Assembly: GCF_004791165.1 (NCBI RefSeq)
Contig: NZ_SRUZ01000004.1
Span: 434,001-498,000 of the forward strand
Direction of reading: 5' to 3'
Source of the DNA: Mesorhizobium sp. M8A.F.Ca.ET.218.01.1.1
GTDB taxonomy: Bacteria > Pseudomonadota > Alphaproteobacteria > Rhizobiales > Rhizobiaceae
Length of the DNA: 64,000 nt
The position numbers and the translations under genes were made by a program. A model generated the notes under the pieces. The model was given only the letters and a program-made list of their open reading frames with translations. It was not told where the DNA came from and searched no databases. Shown one piece after another: positions 25,905-34,455 of the stretch. Position 1 is the stretch's first letter; each line of letters begins with the position of its first letter.

Positions 25905-27425
25905 CTACCGCCGCCGCGCGGCCACCGCCGCGGTCGGCAGCGCCGGCAGTTCCTCCATCACCCGGCTTAGCGGGAAGATGGCGATCGCTTCTGTGCCCTC
26001 GCGCAGCTTGGAGTGAAGCTCGAACTCGCCGCCATGCATGGCGAGCAGCCCTTGCACGATCGGCAGGCCAAGCCCGGTGCCTTGCTCGGCGCTCTTGATG
26101 GCGATCGAACCCTGGCCGAAGGCTGAAAGCACGACCGGAATCTCGTCCTCGGGAATGCCGGGGCCGTTGTCCTTGATCGAAATGTATTGGCCGCCGCCCG
26201 CCGTCCAGCCGACCCGCACGCGGATCTCGCCGCCGGTGGCGGTGAATTTGATGGCGTTGGACAGAAGGTTGAGCGCGATCTGGCGCACGGCGCGCTCGTC
26301 GGCGAACAGGCGCGGCAATGTCTGTTCGAAATCCTGGACGACGCGGATGTCCTTGTTGCGCGCCTTCAGCTCCATCATGTGGCAGCAATCCTCGACGATG
26401 TTGAGCAACATCACCGGCTCCTCGTTGAGCTGGTAGCGGCCGGCCTCGATGCGCGACAGGTCGAGGATCTCGTTGATCAGGTCAAGCAGGTGCTGGCCTG
26501 AATCATGCACGTCATGGGCGTAGTCGCGATAGGTGGGATTGCTCATCGGCCCCAGCACCTCGTTCGCCATCACCTCGGAAAAACCGAGAATGGCGTTGAG
26601 CGGCGTGCGCAATTCATGGCTCATCGAAGCGAGGAAACGCGATTTTGCAAGGTTGGCGTCCTCGGCCCGCCGCCGCGCCTCGTCCGACATCGATTTCGCC
26701 GTCTCCACTTCGGCGATCAGCGCGTCCTTTTCGGAGCGGAACGACAAGAGTAGCAGGGAGAAGCGATTGAGGTGACTGGCGATATAGGTGAAGAAAGGCA
26801 GCGACAGGACAAGCAGCCCGGCCATGATCGCCTCGACCGGCATCCACGATTTGGCCGCGGCATAGGCGTAGAGCGCCACCGGAACCGCGAAGGTCGCCAG
26901 CAGCGCTCCGCTCAGGGACGAGGCCATCAGAGCGGTCCCTGCCATGGCAAACAGCAGCACCACCGCCTTGAGCACCTGGAACTGGTCGACCTCGCAGGCG
27001 CCGCAGCCCAGCCAGACGAACCAGGCCCAGCCCAGACCGCAAAGGAAATGGCCGACCAGGAATTCCCTTCGCGTTTGCAATGAGTTGAGCTCGGAAGCTT
27101 CCGTACGCTCGATGCGCCGCGCCATGAAGACGACTGTCGTATAGCAGGTGAGCGTAAACAACGCCCAGAGCCCGATCTCATTGCCGATGCCGGCCAGACG
27201 GCCGGCCGCGGCGATCGCCAGGACGAGCAACGGGATGACCACGGCGCCGCTTGTCATGGCTCGGGCGTGCAGCTTCAGCAGTTCACGGTCGAAATCGGGA
27301 TTGCCGGCCTGCTGCGAAAGACGGTCGCGCGTCTTGCGCACCGCGCGCGCGACATCGCTGTTGCGATGCCGTTTCCTGCGGTCCACTATGAACTTGTCCG
27401 CTGTGTTCGAGCGTTGCAAGGGCAT
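25905..27425 (-). CDS. Membrane sensor histidine kinase
   Basis: 506 residues from the ATG at 27425; a TTG four codons upstream is possible. Several transmembrane segments fill about residues 65-235. A short coiled segment precedes the HisKA domain with H-box SMSHELRTPLNAILGFSEVM. The ATPase domain follows, with the N box (NLLSNAIKFT), G1 (DNGPGIP) and G2 (GTGLGLPIV). The sensor is membrane-embedded with no obvious periplasmic loop domain. It resembles PdhS/DivJ-like alphaproteobacterial kinases in its H-box. No response regulator gene is adjacent, so it is an orphan here. Confidence 0.92.
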   Translation of the reverse strand: MPLQRSNTADKFIVDRRKRHRNSDVARAVRKTRDRLSQQAGNPDFDRELLKLHARAMTSGAVVIPLLVLAIAAAGRLAGIGNEIGLWALFTLTCYTTVVFMARRIERTEASELNSLQTRREFLVGHFLCGLGWAWFVWLGCGACEVDQFQVLKAVVLLFAMAGTALMASSLSGALLATFAVPVALYAYAAAKSWMPVEAIMAGLLVLSLPFFTYIASHLNRFSLLLLSFRSEKDALIAEVETAKSMSDEARRRAEDANLAKSRFLASMSHELRTPLNAILGFSEVMANEVLGPMSNPTYRDYAHDVHDSGQHLLDLINEILDLSRIEAGRYQLNEEPVMLLNIVEDCCHMMELKARNKDIRVVQDFEQTLPRLFADERAVRQIALNLLSNAIKFTATGGEIRVRVGWTAGGGQYISIKDNGPGIPEDEIPVVLSAFGQGSIAIKSAEQGTGLGLPIVQGLLAMHGGEFELHSKLREGTEAIAIFPLSRVMEELPALPTAAVAARRR

Positions 27426-27501
27426 CAAGAGCTTCAATTTATGCGCGCAGCGATTTCAAGGTGTTAAGCTACGTTCGAATGATTAACCAACCGTTTGCCA
27501 T

Positions 27502-28125
27502 ATGAGCCGTTCCTGGTCGCCAAGGTCGCGCCCGCGGTACGCGGCGCCGCGCCCGACAAGCCCGTGGCGCAAGCTGCTGGACTACGGGCTGGCCGTCATC
27601 ATTCTGGGGCTGCTGATCCTGCTTGCGGCGCGTCTCGATCGAGTGGAGACGCGCAAGACGCAGGGTGGCGCCATCATCAATGACGGCGACTCGATCACGC
27701 TCGGCACCGAGCGCATCCGCATGCGCGGCATCGACGCCCCGGAATACACCCAGACCTGCCGCAAGAACGGCGCCGATTATGCCTGTGGCACGCTGGCGCG
27801 CCAATCACTGGTGCGCCTGATCGGCGGCAGGCCGGTCACCTGCAGCGGCTGGCAGCGCGATCGCTATGGCCGGTTGCTCGGCGACTGCAAGGCAGGCGCC
27901 ACCGACCTCAACCGTGCCCAGGTCGAAGCGGGCTGGGCCGTCGCCTATGGCGACTTCGAAGGCGTGGAAGCGACCGCCCGCGCGGCAAAAGTCGGTATCT
28001 GGGCGGGCACGTTCGACCAGCCGCAGGACTGGCGCGACAGCCACCACGGCGATGTCGTGGAGCGAAAACATGGCACGCTGGCGTCGATCGGCGACGCGGC
28101 GCGCGAGATATTTCGCTTCTGGTGA
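27502..28125 (+). CDS. Membrane-anchored thermonuclease family protein (SNase-like)
   Basis: 207 residues. A basic N-terminal tail is followed by one membrane segment (about 27-43, YGLAVIILGLLILLAARL) and an SNase-like domain: GDSITLGTERIRMRGIDAPEY, then RDRYGRLLGDC and LNRAQVEAGWAVAYGDF. The Asp and Arg residues of the staphylococcal-nuclease active site are visible. It is anchored in the inner membrane with the nuclease domain probably outside the cytoplasm. It is divergent from the histidine kinase. Confidence 0.88.
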   Translation: MSRSWSPRSRPRYAAPRPTSPWRKLLDYGLAVIILGLLILLAARLDRVETRKTQGGAIINDGDSITLGTERIRMRGIDAPEYTQTCRKNGADYACGTLARQSLVRLIGGRPVTCSGWQRDRYGRLLGDCKAGATDLNRAQVEAGWAVAYGDFEGVEATARAAKVGIWAGTFDQPQDWRDSHHGDVVERKHGTLASIGDAAREIFRFW

Positions 28126-28157
28126 AGCGCGTCAGCGGAAAGAAAAGGAGGATCGAA

Positions 28158-28769
28158 ATGAAGCTGTTCGACGGCGGTCGTGCGCCCAACCCACGCCGGG
28201 TTCGCGTTTTCCTCGCCGAAAAAGGGATCACGGTTCCGTTGGTGCCCGTCGACATGGGCGCTTTGGAACACAAGCAGCAGTCAGTCAGCTCGCGCAATCC
28301 GCTGCGGCGCCTGCCGGTTCTGGAGCTCGATGACGGCACCATCCTCACCGAATCCGTCGCAATCTGCCGCTATTTCGAGGAGCTTTACCCCGAGCCGGCA
28401 TTGTTCGGGCGCGGCTCGCTTGGCAAGGCACAGGTCGAGATGTGGCAGAGGCGGATGGAGTTCAACCTGCTCAGCAGCGTCGCGCAGGCTTTCCGCCACA
28501 TCCATCCGGCCATGAAGGAATGGGAAATCCCGCAGATTCCCGAATGGGGCGAGGCCAACAAGCCGAAGGCGGTGGAGTTTCTCAGGCTGCTGGACGCTGA
28601 ACTCGGCAACCGTGAATTCGCCGCCGGCGACAGCTATTCGATCGCTGACATCACCGGCCTGATCGCGATCGATTTCATGAAGCCGGCACGCATCAAGGTG
28701 CCGGAGGAATGCACCAATGTGCTGCGTTGGCATCAGGCTGTCTCGAGCCGGCCGAGTGCCGCCGCTTGA
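28158..28769 (+). CDS. Glutathione S-transferase family protein
   Basis: 203 residues from the ATG at 28158, preceded by an AGGAGG-type site. The thioredoxin-like N-terminal domain shows APNPRRVRVFLAEKG, RRLPVLELDDGTILTES (glutathione-contacting region) and AICRYFEELYPEP. The C-terminal helical domain carries AAGDSYSIADITGLIAIDF, the N-capping box motif. It probably conjugates glutathione to electrophiles. It overlaps the next gene by four bases. Confidence 0.92.
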   Translation: MKLFDGGRAPNPRRVRVFLAEKGITVPLVPVDMGALEHKQQSVSSRNPLRRLPVLELDDGTILTESVAICRYFEELYPEPALFGRGSLGKAQVEMWQRRMEFNLLSSVAQAFRHIHPAMKEWEIPQIPEWGEANKPKAVEFLRLLDAELGNREFAAGDSYSIADITGLIAIDFMKPARIKVPEECTNVLRWHQAVSSRPSAAA

Positions 28770-29383
28770 GCGTCGAACTCGACAGGCTCGCCGCGACGGT
28801 CCGCGCTTGCCGCATCTGCGTCGACAATCCCGTCGGCAAACCGCTGCCGCATGAGCCGCGTCCGGTGCTGCGACCCTCGTCCAGCGCCCGCATCCTGATC
28901 GCCAGCCAGGCTCCGGGGACCAAGGTGCATCTGTCGGGCATGCCATTCACCGACGCTTCCGGCGACCGGCTGCGCAACTGGCTCGATGTGAGCAGCGACG
29001 AATTCTACGACATCGAGAAATTCGCCATCGTGCCGATGGGCTTCTGCTTTCCCGGACAAGACTCCAAGGGCGGCGATCTGCCGCCGAGGCGTGAGTGCGC
29101 TCCGGCCTGGCGCTCGCCCTTGATGGCGCTGATGCCGCGGATCGATCTGGTGCTGACGATCGGCATCTATGCGCAGACCTGGCACATGGGCGCGGCGCGC
29201 CGCCCCTCGCTGACGGAAACGGTGATGAACTGGCGCGCCATCTGGGAGAATTCTGTCGGCCCCAAAGTGCTGCCGCTGCCGCATCCGTCCTGGCGCAACA
29301 CTGGCTGGTTGAAGCAGAATCCGTGGTTTGAAATGGATTTGCTGCCTTTCCTGCGGTCGGAAATCCGCTATCGCCTCGGCTAG
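28766..29383 (+). CDS. Uracil-DNA glycosylase family protein
   Basis: 205 residues if translation starts at the TTG at 28766, which overlaps the GST stop (TTGA); an in-frame ATG at 28709 inside the GST gene is the alternative. Features are CRICVDNPVGKPL near the N-terminus, ILIASQAPGTKVHLSGMPFTDASGDRLRNW (nucleotide-pocket region) and LPLPHPSWRN near the C-terminus, the position of the catalytic His loop. Cys pairs near the start could bind an Fe-S cluster as in family 4/5 enzymes, but only two such Cys are obvious. It probably acts in base-excision repair or is a related hydrolase. Confidence 0.8.
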   Translation: MSVELDRLAATVRACRICVDNPVGKPLPHEPRPVLRPSSSARILIASQAPGTKVHLSGMPFTDASGDRLRNWLDVSSDEFYDIEKFAIVPMGFCFPGQDSKGGDLPPRRECAPAWRSPLMALMPRIDLVLTIGIYAQTWHMGAARRPSLTETVMNWRAIWENSVGPKVLPLPHPSWRNTGWLKQNPWFEMDLLPFLRSEIRYRLG

Positions 29384-29436
29384 GCATTAAGCAAGAAATC
29401 ACTCGCTTTTGACGCGAGTGGCAGAATTTCTTTCTT
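29383..29436. promoter_or_regulatory. Nested dyad upstream of the Lrp-family gene
   Basis: Three nested inverted arms share a centre near 29410: GGCATT/AATGGCC outermost, AAGAAAT/ATTTCTT in the middle, and ACTCGC/GCGAGT (29401-29406 and 29414-29419) innermost. The dyad overlaps the likely -35 region of the lrp-type gene; TATAGC at 29461-29466 may be its -10. It may be an autoregulatory Lrp site or a terminator for the upstream gene. Confidence 0.5.
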
Positions 29437-29491
29437 GTGAATGGCCTAAACAAAAGGGAATATAGCGAAACCATTCCACCAGGAGCTTCCG

Positions 29492-29983
29492 ATGGATCGC
29501 CTTGACCGAAAAATTCTCCGCCTCCTGCAGGAGGACGCGACGCTTGCGGTCGCCGACGTCGCCAAGAAGGTCGGCCTGTCGACCACACCGTGCTGGCGGC
29601 GCATCCAGAAGCTCGAGGAAGAGGGCGTCATCAAGCGGCGCGTCGCCATTCTCGACCACGAAAAGGTCAATGTGCGGGTCACGGTCTTCGTGTCGATCCG
29701 CACCAATTCGCACAGCCATGAATGGCTGCGCCGGTTTTCCGAGGTCATCCAGGAATTTCCCGAGGTGGTCGAATTCTATCGCATGAGCGGCGACGTCGAT
29801 TATCTCTTGCGCGTCGTGGTGCCCGACATCGCCGCCTACGACGCCTTCTACAAACGGCTGATCGCCAAGATCGAGATCCGGGACGTGTCGTCGTCCTTCG
29901 CCATGGAGCAGATCAAGTACACGACCGAAATCCCGCTCGACTATATGGTGCTGGACAAGGAGTCGGGCGCGAACGCGGCCTGA
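29492..29983 (+). CDS. Lrp/AsnC family transcriptional regulator
   Basis: 163 residues with an AGGAG site nine bases upstream. The N-terminal winged HTH is LDRKILRLLQEDA ... VAKKVGLSTTPCWRRIQKLEEEGVIKRR. The C-terminal RAM/AsnC domain includes VVEFYRMSGDVDYLLRVVVPD, an effector-binding segment. Such proteins sense amino acids and form octamers. No obvious target operon sits next to it, but the dyad in its promoter suggests autoregulation. Confidence 0.94.
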   Translation: MDRLDRKILRLLQEDATLAVADVAKKVGLSTTPCWRRIQKLEEEGVIKRRVAILDHEKVNVRVTVFVSIRTNSHSHEWLRRFSEVIQEFPEVVEFYRMSGDVDYLLRVVVPDIAAYDAFYKRLIAKIEIRDVSSSFAMEQIKYTTEIPLDYMVLDKESGANAA

Positions 29984-29992
29984 TCGCGCCGT

Positions 29993-30556
29993 TCAATTCT
30001 TCTTCTTGTTGAGGAAACTCCAGGGCGAGTTCACCGGCAATATGACGGAGTCCGGAACCGTGTCGACGCCCACGACATCGGCTTTGCGTACGGTATAGCC
30101 GGACTGGATGACGCTGACGCCGTCGAGAATGAACAACTGGCTTTTCTCCATGTCCGGCTTCAAGTCACCGGTCACGGCGACAGGCTGGTAGGCTTGCGAC
30201 ATCTTGTAGGGATGGGCAGGCGTGACCAGCACGATCTGGTTGGGAGGAGGCGTCGGCATATGGCTGCACGCGCCGGTCCAAGGCACCAGCAGGAACTGAT
30301 AAACGAGATCGCCGTCGCGATCGACCGGCAATGCATAGCCGGCTAATTGTATCGTTTTGTCCTGCAGGACGACCGACAGCGTCTCGCCGTGATCCGGCAG
30401 TTTCGCCGCGATCATCGGCAGGCCGGCGTCTTCGGCGACCGCCTGGGTGACCGGGCGCAAATCCTTCCAGAGGATGTGCGTGGCCTCGGCCGAGGCGCCG
30501 GCGGTGGAGCGGGCAAGCGCGGCCGCAAGCGCTATGATCGACTTGAAATGGTTCAT
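29993..30556 (-). CDS. Exported DUF3299 protein
   Basis: 187 residues. A signal peptide (IIALAAALARSTAGASA) precedes a domain with LAGYALPVDRDGDLVYQFLLVPWTGACSHMPTPPPNQIVLV, the DUF3299 core with one conserved Cys. The product should be periplasmic; no biochemical role is established that I can state. The gene is convergent with the Lrp-family gene and the 3' ends are about ten bases apart. Confidence 0.83.
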   Translation of the reverse strand: MNHFKSIIALAAALARSTAGASAEATHILWKDLRPVTQAVAEDAGLPMIAAKLPDHGETLSVVLQDKTIQLAGYALPVDRDGDLVYQFLLVPWTGACSHMPTPPPNQIVLVTPAHPYKMSQAYQPVAVTGDLKPDMEKSQLFILDGVSVIQSGYTVRKADVVGVDTVPDSVILPVNSPWSFLNKKKN

Positions 30557-30602
30557 GGCCGCATCCCTTTGCGGGCAAGTAAAGACACTGCTGTCGGCGG
30601 CG

Positions 30603-31178
30603 TCAATGCTCGAGCCGCATCACATGGCGGCGAGAACCGGCCATGCCGGTCTCGTGGAAACCGCGGCTGGCAAACATGTCGTGAAAGCCCATGAAACGGT
30701 AGCTCGGCGAGGCCTCGTCCACCGGATAGGCTTCTATGATGCGCGCACCATTGGCGAAGGCATGGTCAATGGCAGCATCGAGCAATGCCGTAGCAAGGCC
30801 ACCGCCGCGCAAGGCCCTTGGCACATAGAAGCAGACGATCGACCACACACCTGTGTCGCCGTCGTCCTGCTGCTTCGATAGCTTACGATAGGTCTCTCGC
30901 GGCGCGACCGAGCACCAGGCTACGGCCTTGCCGCCGACATGGGCGAGGATGCCGACCGGCGTGCCAGCATCGATGAGCGCCATCATCTGGCGTTTCTTCT
31001 CGTCGGTCTGGGCGGGCTCGGGGCTGTGGCGCCAAGCCATGCACCAGCAATATTTTGGCGCACCCGGCTGCTCGAACAACGTTTCGAAGCTGGCGCGTGT
31101 TGCCCGTGTCACCTCGGTGAAAAGGATATCGGCGCCGTCAAACTTTCCTGGCGGCGAGGCGTTCAAGCGTTTTGGCAT
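30603..31178 (-). CDS. GNAT family N-acetyltransferase
   Basis: 191 residues if started at the ATG at 31178, inside the 3' end of the AlkD gene (41-base overlap). The acetyl-CoA-binding core is visible as WSIVCFYVPRALRGGGLATALLDAAIDHAF, followed by GARIIEAYPVD and a YRFMGFHDMF segment. An AWCSVAPRETY strand precedes it. The substrate is unknown. Coupling to a DNA-repair gene is conserved-looking only by overlap. Confidence 0.8.
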   Translation of the reverse strand: MPKRLNASPPGKFDGADILFTEVTRATRASFETLFEQPGAPKYCWCMAWRHSPEPAQTDEKKRQMMALIDAGTPVGILAHVGGKAVAWCSVAPRETYRKLSKQQDDGDTGVWSIVCFYVPRALRGGGLATALLDAAIDHAFANGARIIEAYPVDEASPSYRFMGFHDMFASRGFHETGMAGSRRHVMRLEH

Positions 31179-31842
31179 CCGACAGTTCCTTGGCGGCGTC
31201 CTTGCCGATCCAGCGGGCGGTCTTGTCCAGGGAGGTCGCAAGTTTCCGAGCCAGGGCAAGGGCGGGGGCATGCAGGCCCATCGATCGCTTGCCGATCTGC
31301 CGCAGCGCCCAATTGACCGCTTTGCGGACGAAGTTTCGCTCATCGCCGGCATAGGATTCGATCAATGGCAGGTAAGGCAGGAACGTCGCGTCCGATTCCT
31401 TCTTCAGATGCACGGCTGCCCATGCCAGCATGGCGAAGGCTGTACGGCGGACGAATTCGCGCTCGTCGGCGGCGAACTCTTCGACCAGCTGGCGCCAGAA
31501 CGGGGTGTCCACGAACAGGTCGGAGACGGTGTCGACGATCTCCCATGAGTCGAAATCGCCGGCCCAGCGGCGGCACTCTTCGATGGCGATCTTTTTCGGC
31601 TCGCCGGTGAAGGCCGCCATCAGCCGCGCCTCGCGAATGCCTGTGTCCCATAGCGCGAGGGACCGTTCATGGTTGCGCTTCACCTTGCGCGCCAAGGGCC
31701 GCAAGTCCGCATTGCCGATGCCGAGCGCGGTCGCGTTGTTGATGCCGAACCGCGCCATGCCGGCGCGGTTTTCCTCGGTTCCGATCGAACGCAGATGAGC
31801 GACGATATCCTGCGCGGTCCAGCCTGGAGCGGGCAGGGACAT
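31138..31842 (-). CDS. AlkD-like DNA alkylation repair protein
   Basis: 234 residues of alpha-helical HEAT-like repeats. RFGINNATALGIGNADLRPLARKVKR at the N-terminus and the central WEIVDTVSDLFVDTPFWRQLV segment with RRTAFAMLAWAAVH are typical of the AlkC/AlkD superfamily. Such proteins are DNA glycosylases that remove bulky or positively charged alkylated bases without flipping them. It follows the hydroxyisobutyrate-dehydrogenase-like gene by six bases on the same strand. Confidence 0.88.
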   Translation of the reverse strand: MSLPAPGWTAQDIVAHLRSIGTEENRAGMARFGINNATALGIGNADLRPLARKVKRNHERSLALWDTGIREARLMAAFTGEPKKIAIEECRRWAGDFDSWEIVDTVSDLFVDTPFWRQLVEEFAADEREFVRRTAFAMLAWAAVHLKKESDATFLPYLPLIESYAGDERNFVRKAVNWALRQIGKRSMGLHAPALALARKLATSLDKTARWIGKDAAKELSDAKTLERLAARKV

Positions 31843-31848
31843 CGTCGC

Positions 31849-32718
31849 CTACTTCTCCAGCCGCGCCAGCAGCGAGGACGTGTCCCAGCGCTTGCCGCCC
31901 ATCGCCTGCACATCCTTGTAGAACTGGTCGACAAGCGCTGTCACCGGCAGCCTGGCGCCGTTGCGGTCGGCCTCCGCCAGGCAGATGCCGAGGTCCTTGC
32001 GCATCCAGTCGACGGCGAAACCGAAATCATATTTGCCGGCATTCATGGTCTTGTGCCGGTTTTCCATCTGCCAGGAGCCGGCCGCACCCTTGGAAATCAC
32101 CTCGATCACCTTTTCGATGTCGAGCCCGGCCTTCTTGCCGAAATGGATGCCTTCCGACAGGCCCTGCACCAGTCCGGCGATGCAGATCTGATTGATCATC
32201 TTGGTGAGCTGGCCGGCACCCGCCGACCCCATCAGCCCGACCATGCGGGCAAAGGCGTCGATGACCGGCCTGGCCCTGTCGAACGCAGCCTCATCGCCGC
32301 CGACCATCACGGTCAGCACGCCATTCTCGGCGCCGGCCTGGCCACCGGAGACCGGCGCGTCGAGGAATGAGAACCCGCTCGCCTGCGCGGCTTCCGCCAG
32401 TTCGCGCGCGACTTCCGCCGAAGCCGTGGTGTTGTCGATAAAGACCGAGCCTTTCTTCATCGCCTTGAAGGCGCCTTCGGACCCTGTGGTCACCGAACGC
32501 AAATCGTCGTCATTGCCGACGCAGGAAAAGACGAAATCCTTGCCCTCGGCGGCCTGCGCCGGCGTCGCGGCAAGGTTGCCGCCATGTTGAGCGACCCATT
32601 GTTCGGCTTTGGCTTGGGTGCGGTTGTAGACGGTAACGTCGTGGCCGCCCTTGTTCTTCAGGTGTCCGGCCATGGGATAACCCATGACGCCCAGACCGAG
32701 AAATGCCACCGATGCCAT
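31849..32718 (-). CDS. 3-hydroxyisobutyrate dehydrogenase family NAD(P)-dependent oxidoreductase
   Basis: 289 residues. The Rossmann start AFLGLGVMGYPMAGHLKNKG gives the dinucleotide-binding site (GLGVMG). FLDAPVSGGQAGAENGVLTVMVGG is the substrate-binding signature, and the catalytic Lys lies in GQLTKMINQI. Members reduce tartronate semialdehyde, succinate semialdehyde or oxidise 3-hydroxyisobutyrate; the sequence alone does not separate these. The order with the DNA repair and GNAT genes suggests a three-gene transcript. Confidence 0.9.
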   Translation of the reverse strand: MASVAFLGLGVMGYPMAGHLKNKGGHDVTVYNRTQAKAEQWVAQHGGNLAATPAQAAEGKDFVFSCVGNDDDLRSVTTGSEGAFKAMKKGSVFIDNTTASAEVARELAEAAQASGFSFLDAPVSGGQAGAENGVLTVMVGGDEAAFDRARPVIDAFARMVGLMGSAGAGQLTKMINQICIAGLVQGLSEGIHFGKKAGLDIEKVIEVISKGAAGSWQMENRHKTMNAGKYDFGFAVDWMRKDLGICLAEADRNGARLPVTALVDQFYKDVQAMGGKRWDTSSLLARLEK

Positions 32719-32842
32719 GCCTTGTCCTTCCGGAGAAACAGAGATTTCAGTTGCGGAAGCTCTAGGCCATGCGACGAATTCGTCAAGGCGCGCACCGTCG
32801 CATCGACTGGCACAGGTCGATCAGGAACGGTTCGGCGATGCG

Positions 32843-33667
32843 TCAGCGATGCAGATGGATGGTGATCCGGCGCTCGATCCATTCGACGCCATGGCGCAGG
32901 ATCTCGACCATCACCAGATAGACGATGGCGACCCAGACATAGGCCTGGAAGTCGAAGGATTTGGCGTAGGCGAGCTTTGCATTGCCCATGAGATCATAGA
33001 CCGTGATGATGGCGACGATGGCCGAGGCCTTGATCATCAGAACCAGTTCATTGCCATAGGGCCGCAACGCCACGATGAAGGCCTGCGGCAGGACAACCTT
33101 GCGCAGCGTCTGCAGCTTGTGCAGGCCGAGCGAAGCAGCTCCTTCCCATTGGCCCCTGGGCACGCTTTCGATGGCGCCGCGCAGGATCTCGGCCTGGTAG
33201 GCCGCGGTGTTGAGCGCGAAGGCGAAGACGCCGCAGTTGAAGGCCTCGCGGAAGAACCACCACAGCCCGACGGATTCAAGCTGCAACCGGAAAGAGCCCA
33301 AGCCATAGTAGACGAGGTAGACCTGGACCAGTAGTGGCGTGCCGCGGAAGAAGTAGACGTAGCAGTAGGCAATGCCGGACAGGAAGCGGCTCTTCGACAT
33401 GCGGCCATAGGTGACGGGCAACGAAAAGATCGCGCCGACCACCATCGAAATCGCCACGAGCGACAGCGTCGTCCACAGGCCCTGCAGATAGGCTGGCGCA
33501 TATCTGGCAAAGAACTCGCCATTCCAGGCGTAGATGAGATAGGCGAGGATACCGAGGCCGAAGAGTATCCAGAGGCCGACGAGCGCGTACCCGACGATAC
33601 GGGTGCGCGGCCAGCCGCGTGCCCGCGGCGGCGGCCGGTCGACGGAGATGGCTTGGCTGACGCTCAT
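32843..33667 (-). CDS. Polar amino acid ABC transporter permease (HisM-like)
   Basis: 274 residues from the ATG at 33667, which overlaps the stop of the other permease (ATGA). Membrane segments are obvious from about residue 25 on. The EAA loop appears as GQWEGAASLGLHKLQTLRKVVLPQA, and the FFRGTPLLVQVYLVYYG motif is typical of the histidine/glutamine permease family. It forms the transmembrane channel with the adjacent permease. No ATP-binding gene follows; the next gene on this strand is an unrelated dehydrogenase. Confidence 0.92.
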   Translation of the reverse strand: MSVSQAISVDRPPPRARGWPRTRIVGYALVGLWILFGLGILAYLIYAWNGEFFARYAPAYLQGLWTTLSLVAISMVVGAIFSLPVTYGRMSKSRFLSGIAYCYVYFFRGTPLLVQVYLVYYGLGSFRLQLESVGLWWFFREAFNCGVFAFALNTAAYQAEILRGAIESVPRGQWEGAASLGLHKLQTLRKVVLPQAFIVALRPYGNELVLMIKASAIVAIITVYDLMGNAKLAYAKSFDFQAYVWVAIVYLVMVEILRHGVEWIERRITIHLHR

Positions 33668-34380
33668 CGTGCCTCCCTCCGTCCCAGCGAGCGCAAGATG
33701 AACCCGGTCGCGATCGATGACAGGATCGCCAGAGCGAGGAAAACCAGCGCGGCCACGCTGTAGAACAGGAAGGCGTGTTTCGTGACACGCGCCGCCACGC
33801 CGGCGTTGCGCAAGGTTTCGGCGAGGTTGACGACAGAGACCAGTGCGGTGTCCTTGAGCAGGCTGAGCCAGCAGTTCTCGAGGCCGGGAAAGGCGATGCG
33901 CAGCAGCTGAGGCAGGATCACCTTGCGCATGGTCAGCCATGTCGACAGGCCGATCGCGTAGCCGCCCTCATACTGGCCCTTGGGAATGGCGCGAAAGGCG
34001 GAAAGAAACACCTCGCTGGCATAGGAGGAAAAGATCAGCGACAGCACGATCATGCCGGCGATGAAGCTGTCGACGTCGATCGTCGCCTCGGGCTTGAAGA
34101 GGCGGATGACGTATTGCAGCAGGATGGGCATGCCGAAGAAGAACAGGAACAGCGTCACCAGTTCCGGCAGGCCGCGAAACACGGTGGTGTAGATGTTGGC
34201 GGCCACCCGCAGCGACGGTTCTTCGGATTGCTTGGCCCAGGCTACGAAAAAGCCGATCGTCAGGCCGATCGGCAGCGTGGCAAGGGCAAGCACGATGGTG
34301 ACCAACGCGCCATAGGCAATATCGTCACTCCAGCCCTCGGGTCCCCAACTCAGCAGTGTCCATATGCTTTGGGCTGGCAT
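33664..34380 (-). CDS. Polar amino acid ABC transporter permease (HisQ-like)
   Basis: 238 residues. VFRGLPELVTLFLFFFGMP and the EAA loop GQYEGGYAIGLSTWLTMRKVILPQLLR identify it. It shares a four-base overlap with the second permease. Its similarity in layout to HisQ/OccQ and the binding protein upstream suggest uptake of a basic or opine-like amino acid. Confidence 0.92.
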   Translation of the reverse strand: MPAQSIWTLLSWGPEGWSDDIAYGALVTIVLALATLPIGLTIGFFVAWAKQSEEPSLRVAANIYTTVFRGLPELVTLFLFFFGMPILLQYVIRLFKPEATIDVDSFIAGMIVLSLIFSSYASEVFLSAFRAIPKGQYEGGYAIGLSTWLTMRKVILPQLLRIAFPGLENCWLSLLKDTALVSVVNLAETLRNAGVAARVTKHAFLFYSVAALVFLALAILSSIATGFILRSLGRREAR

Positions 34381-34416
34381 TGACTGGTCTTACCCCACGG
34401 CGCACCCGAGATGAAC

Positions 34417-34443
34417 AAGGCGGCAGGGGACCCCTGCCGCCTT
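34417..34443. promoter_or_regulatory. Intercistronic hairpin between binding-protein and permease genes
   Basis: The arms AAGGCGGCAGGGG (34417-34429) and CCCCTGCCGCCTT (34431-34443) are perfect complements around a single A. In the minus-strand mRNA this strong hairpin directly follows the binding-protein stop. Such hairpins commonly stabilise or partly terminate the transcript, giving more binding protein than permease (inference). No long T run follows. Confidence 0.6.
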
Positions 34444-34455
34444 GGCAACAGACTA

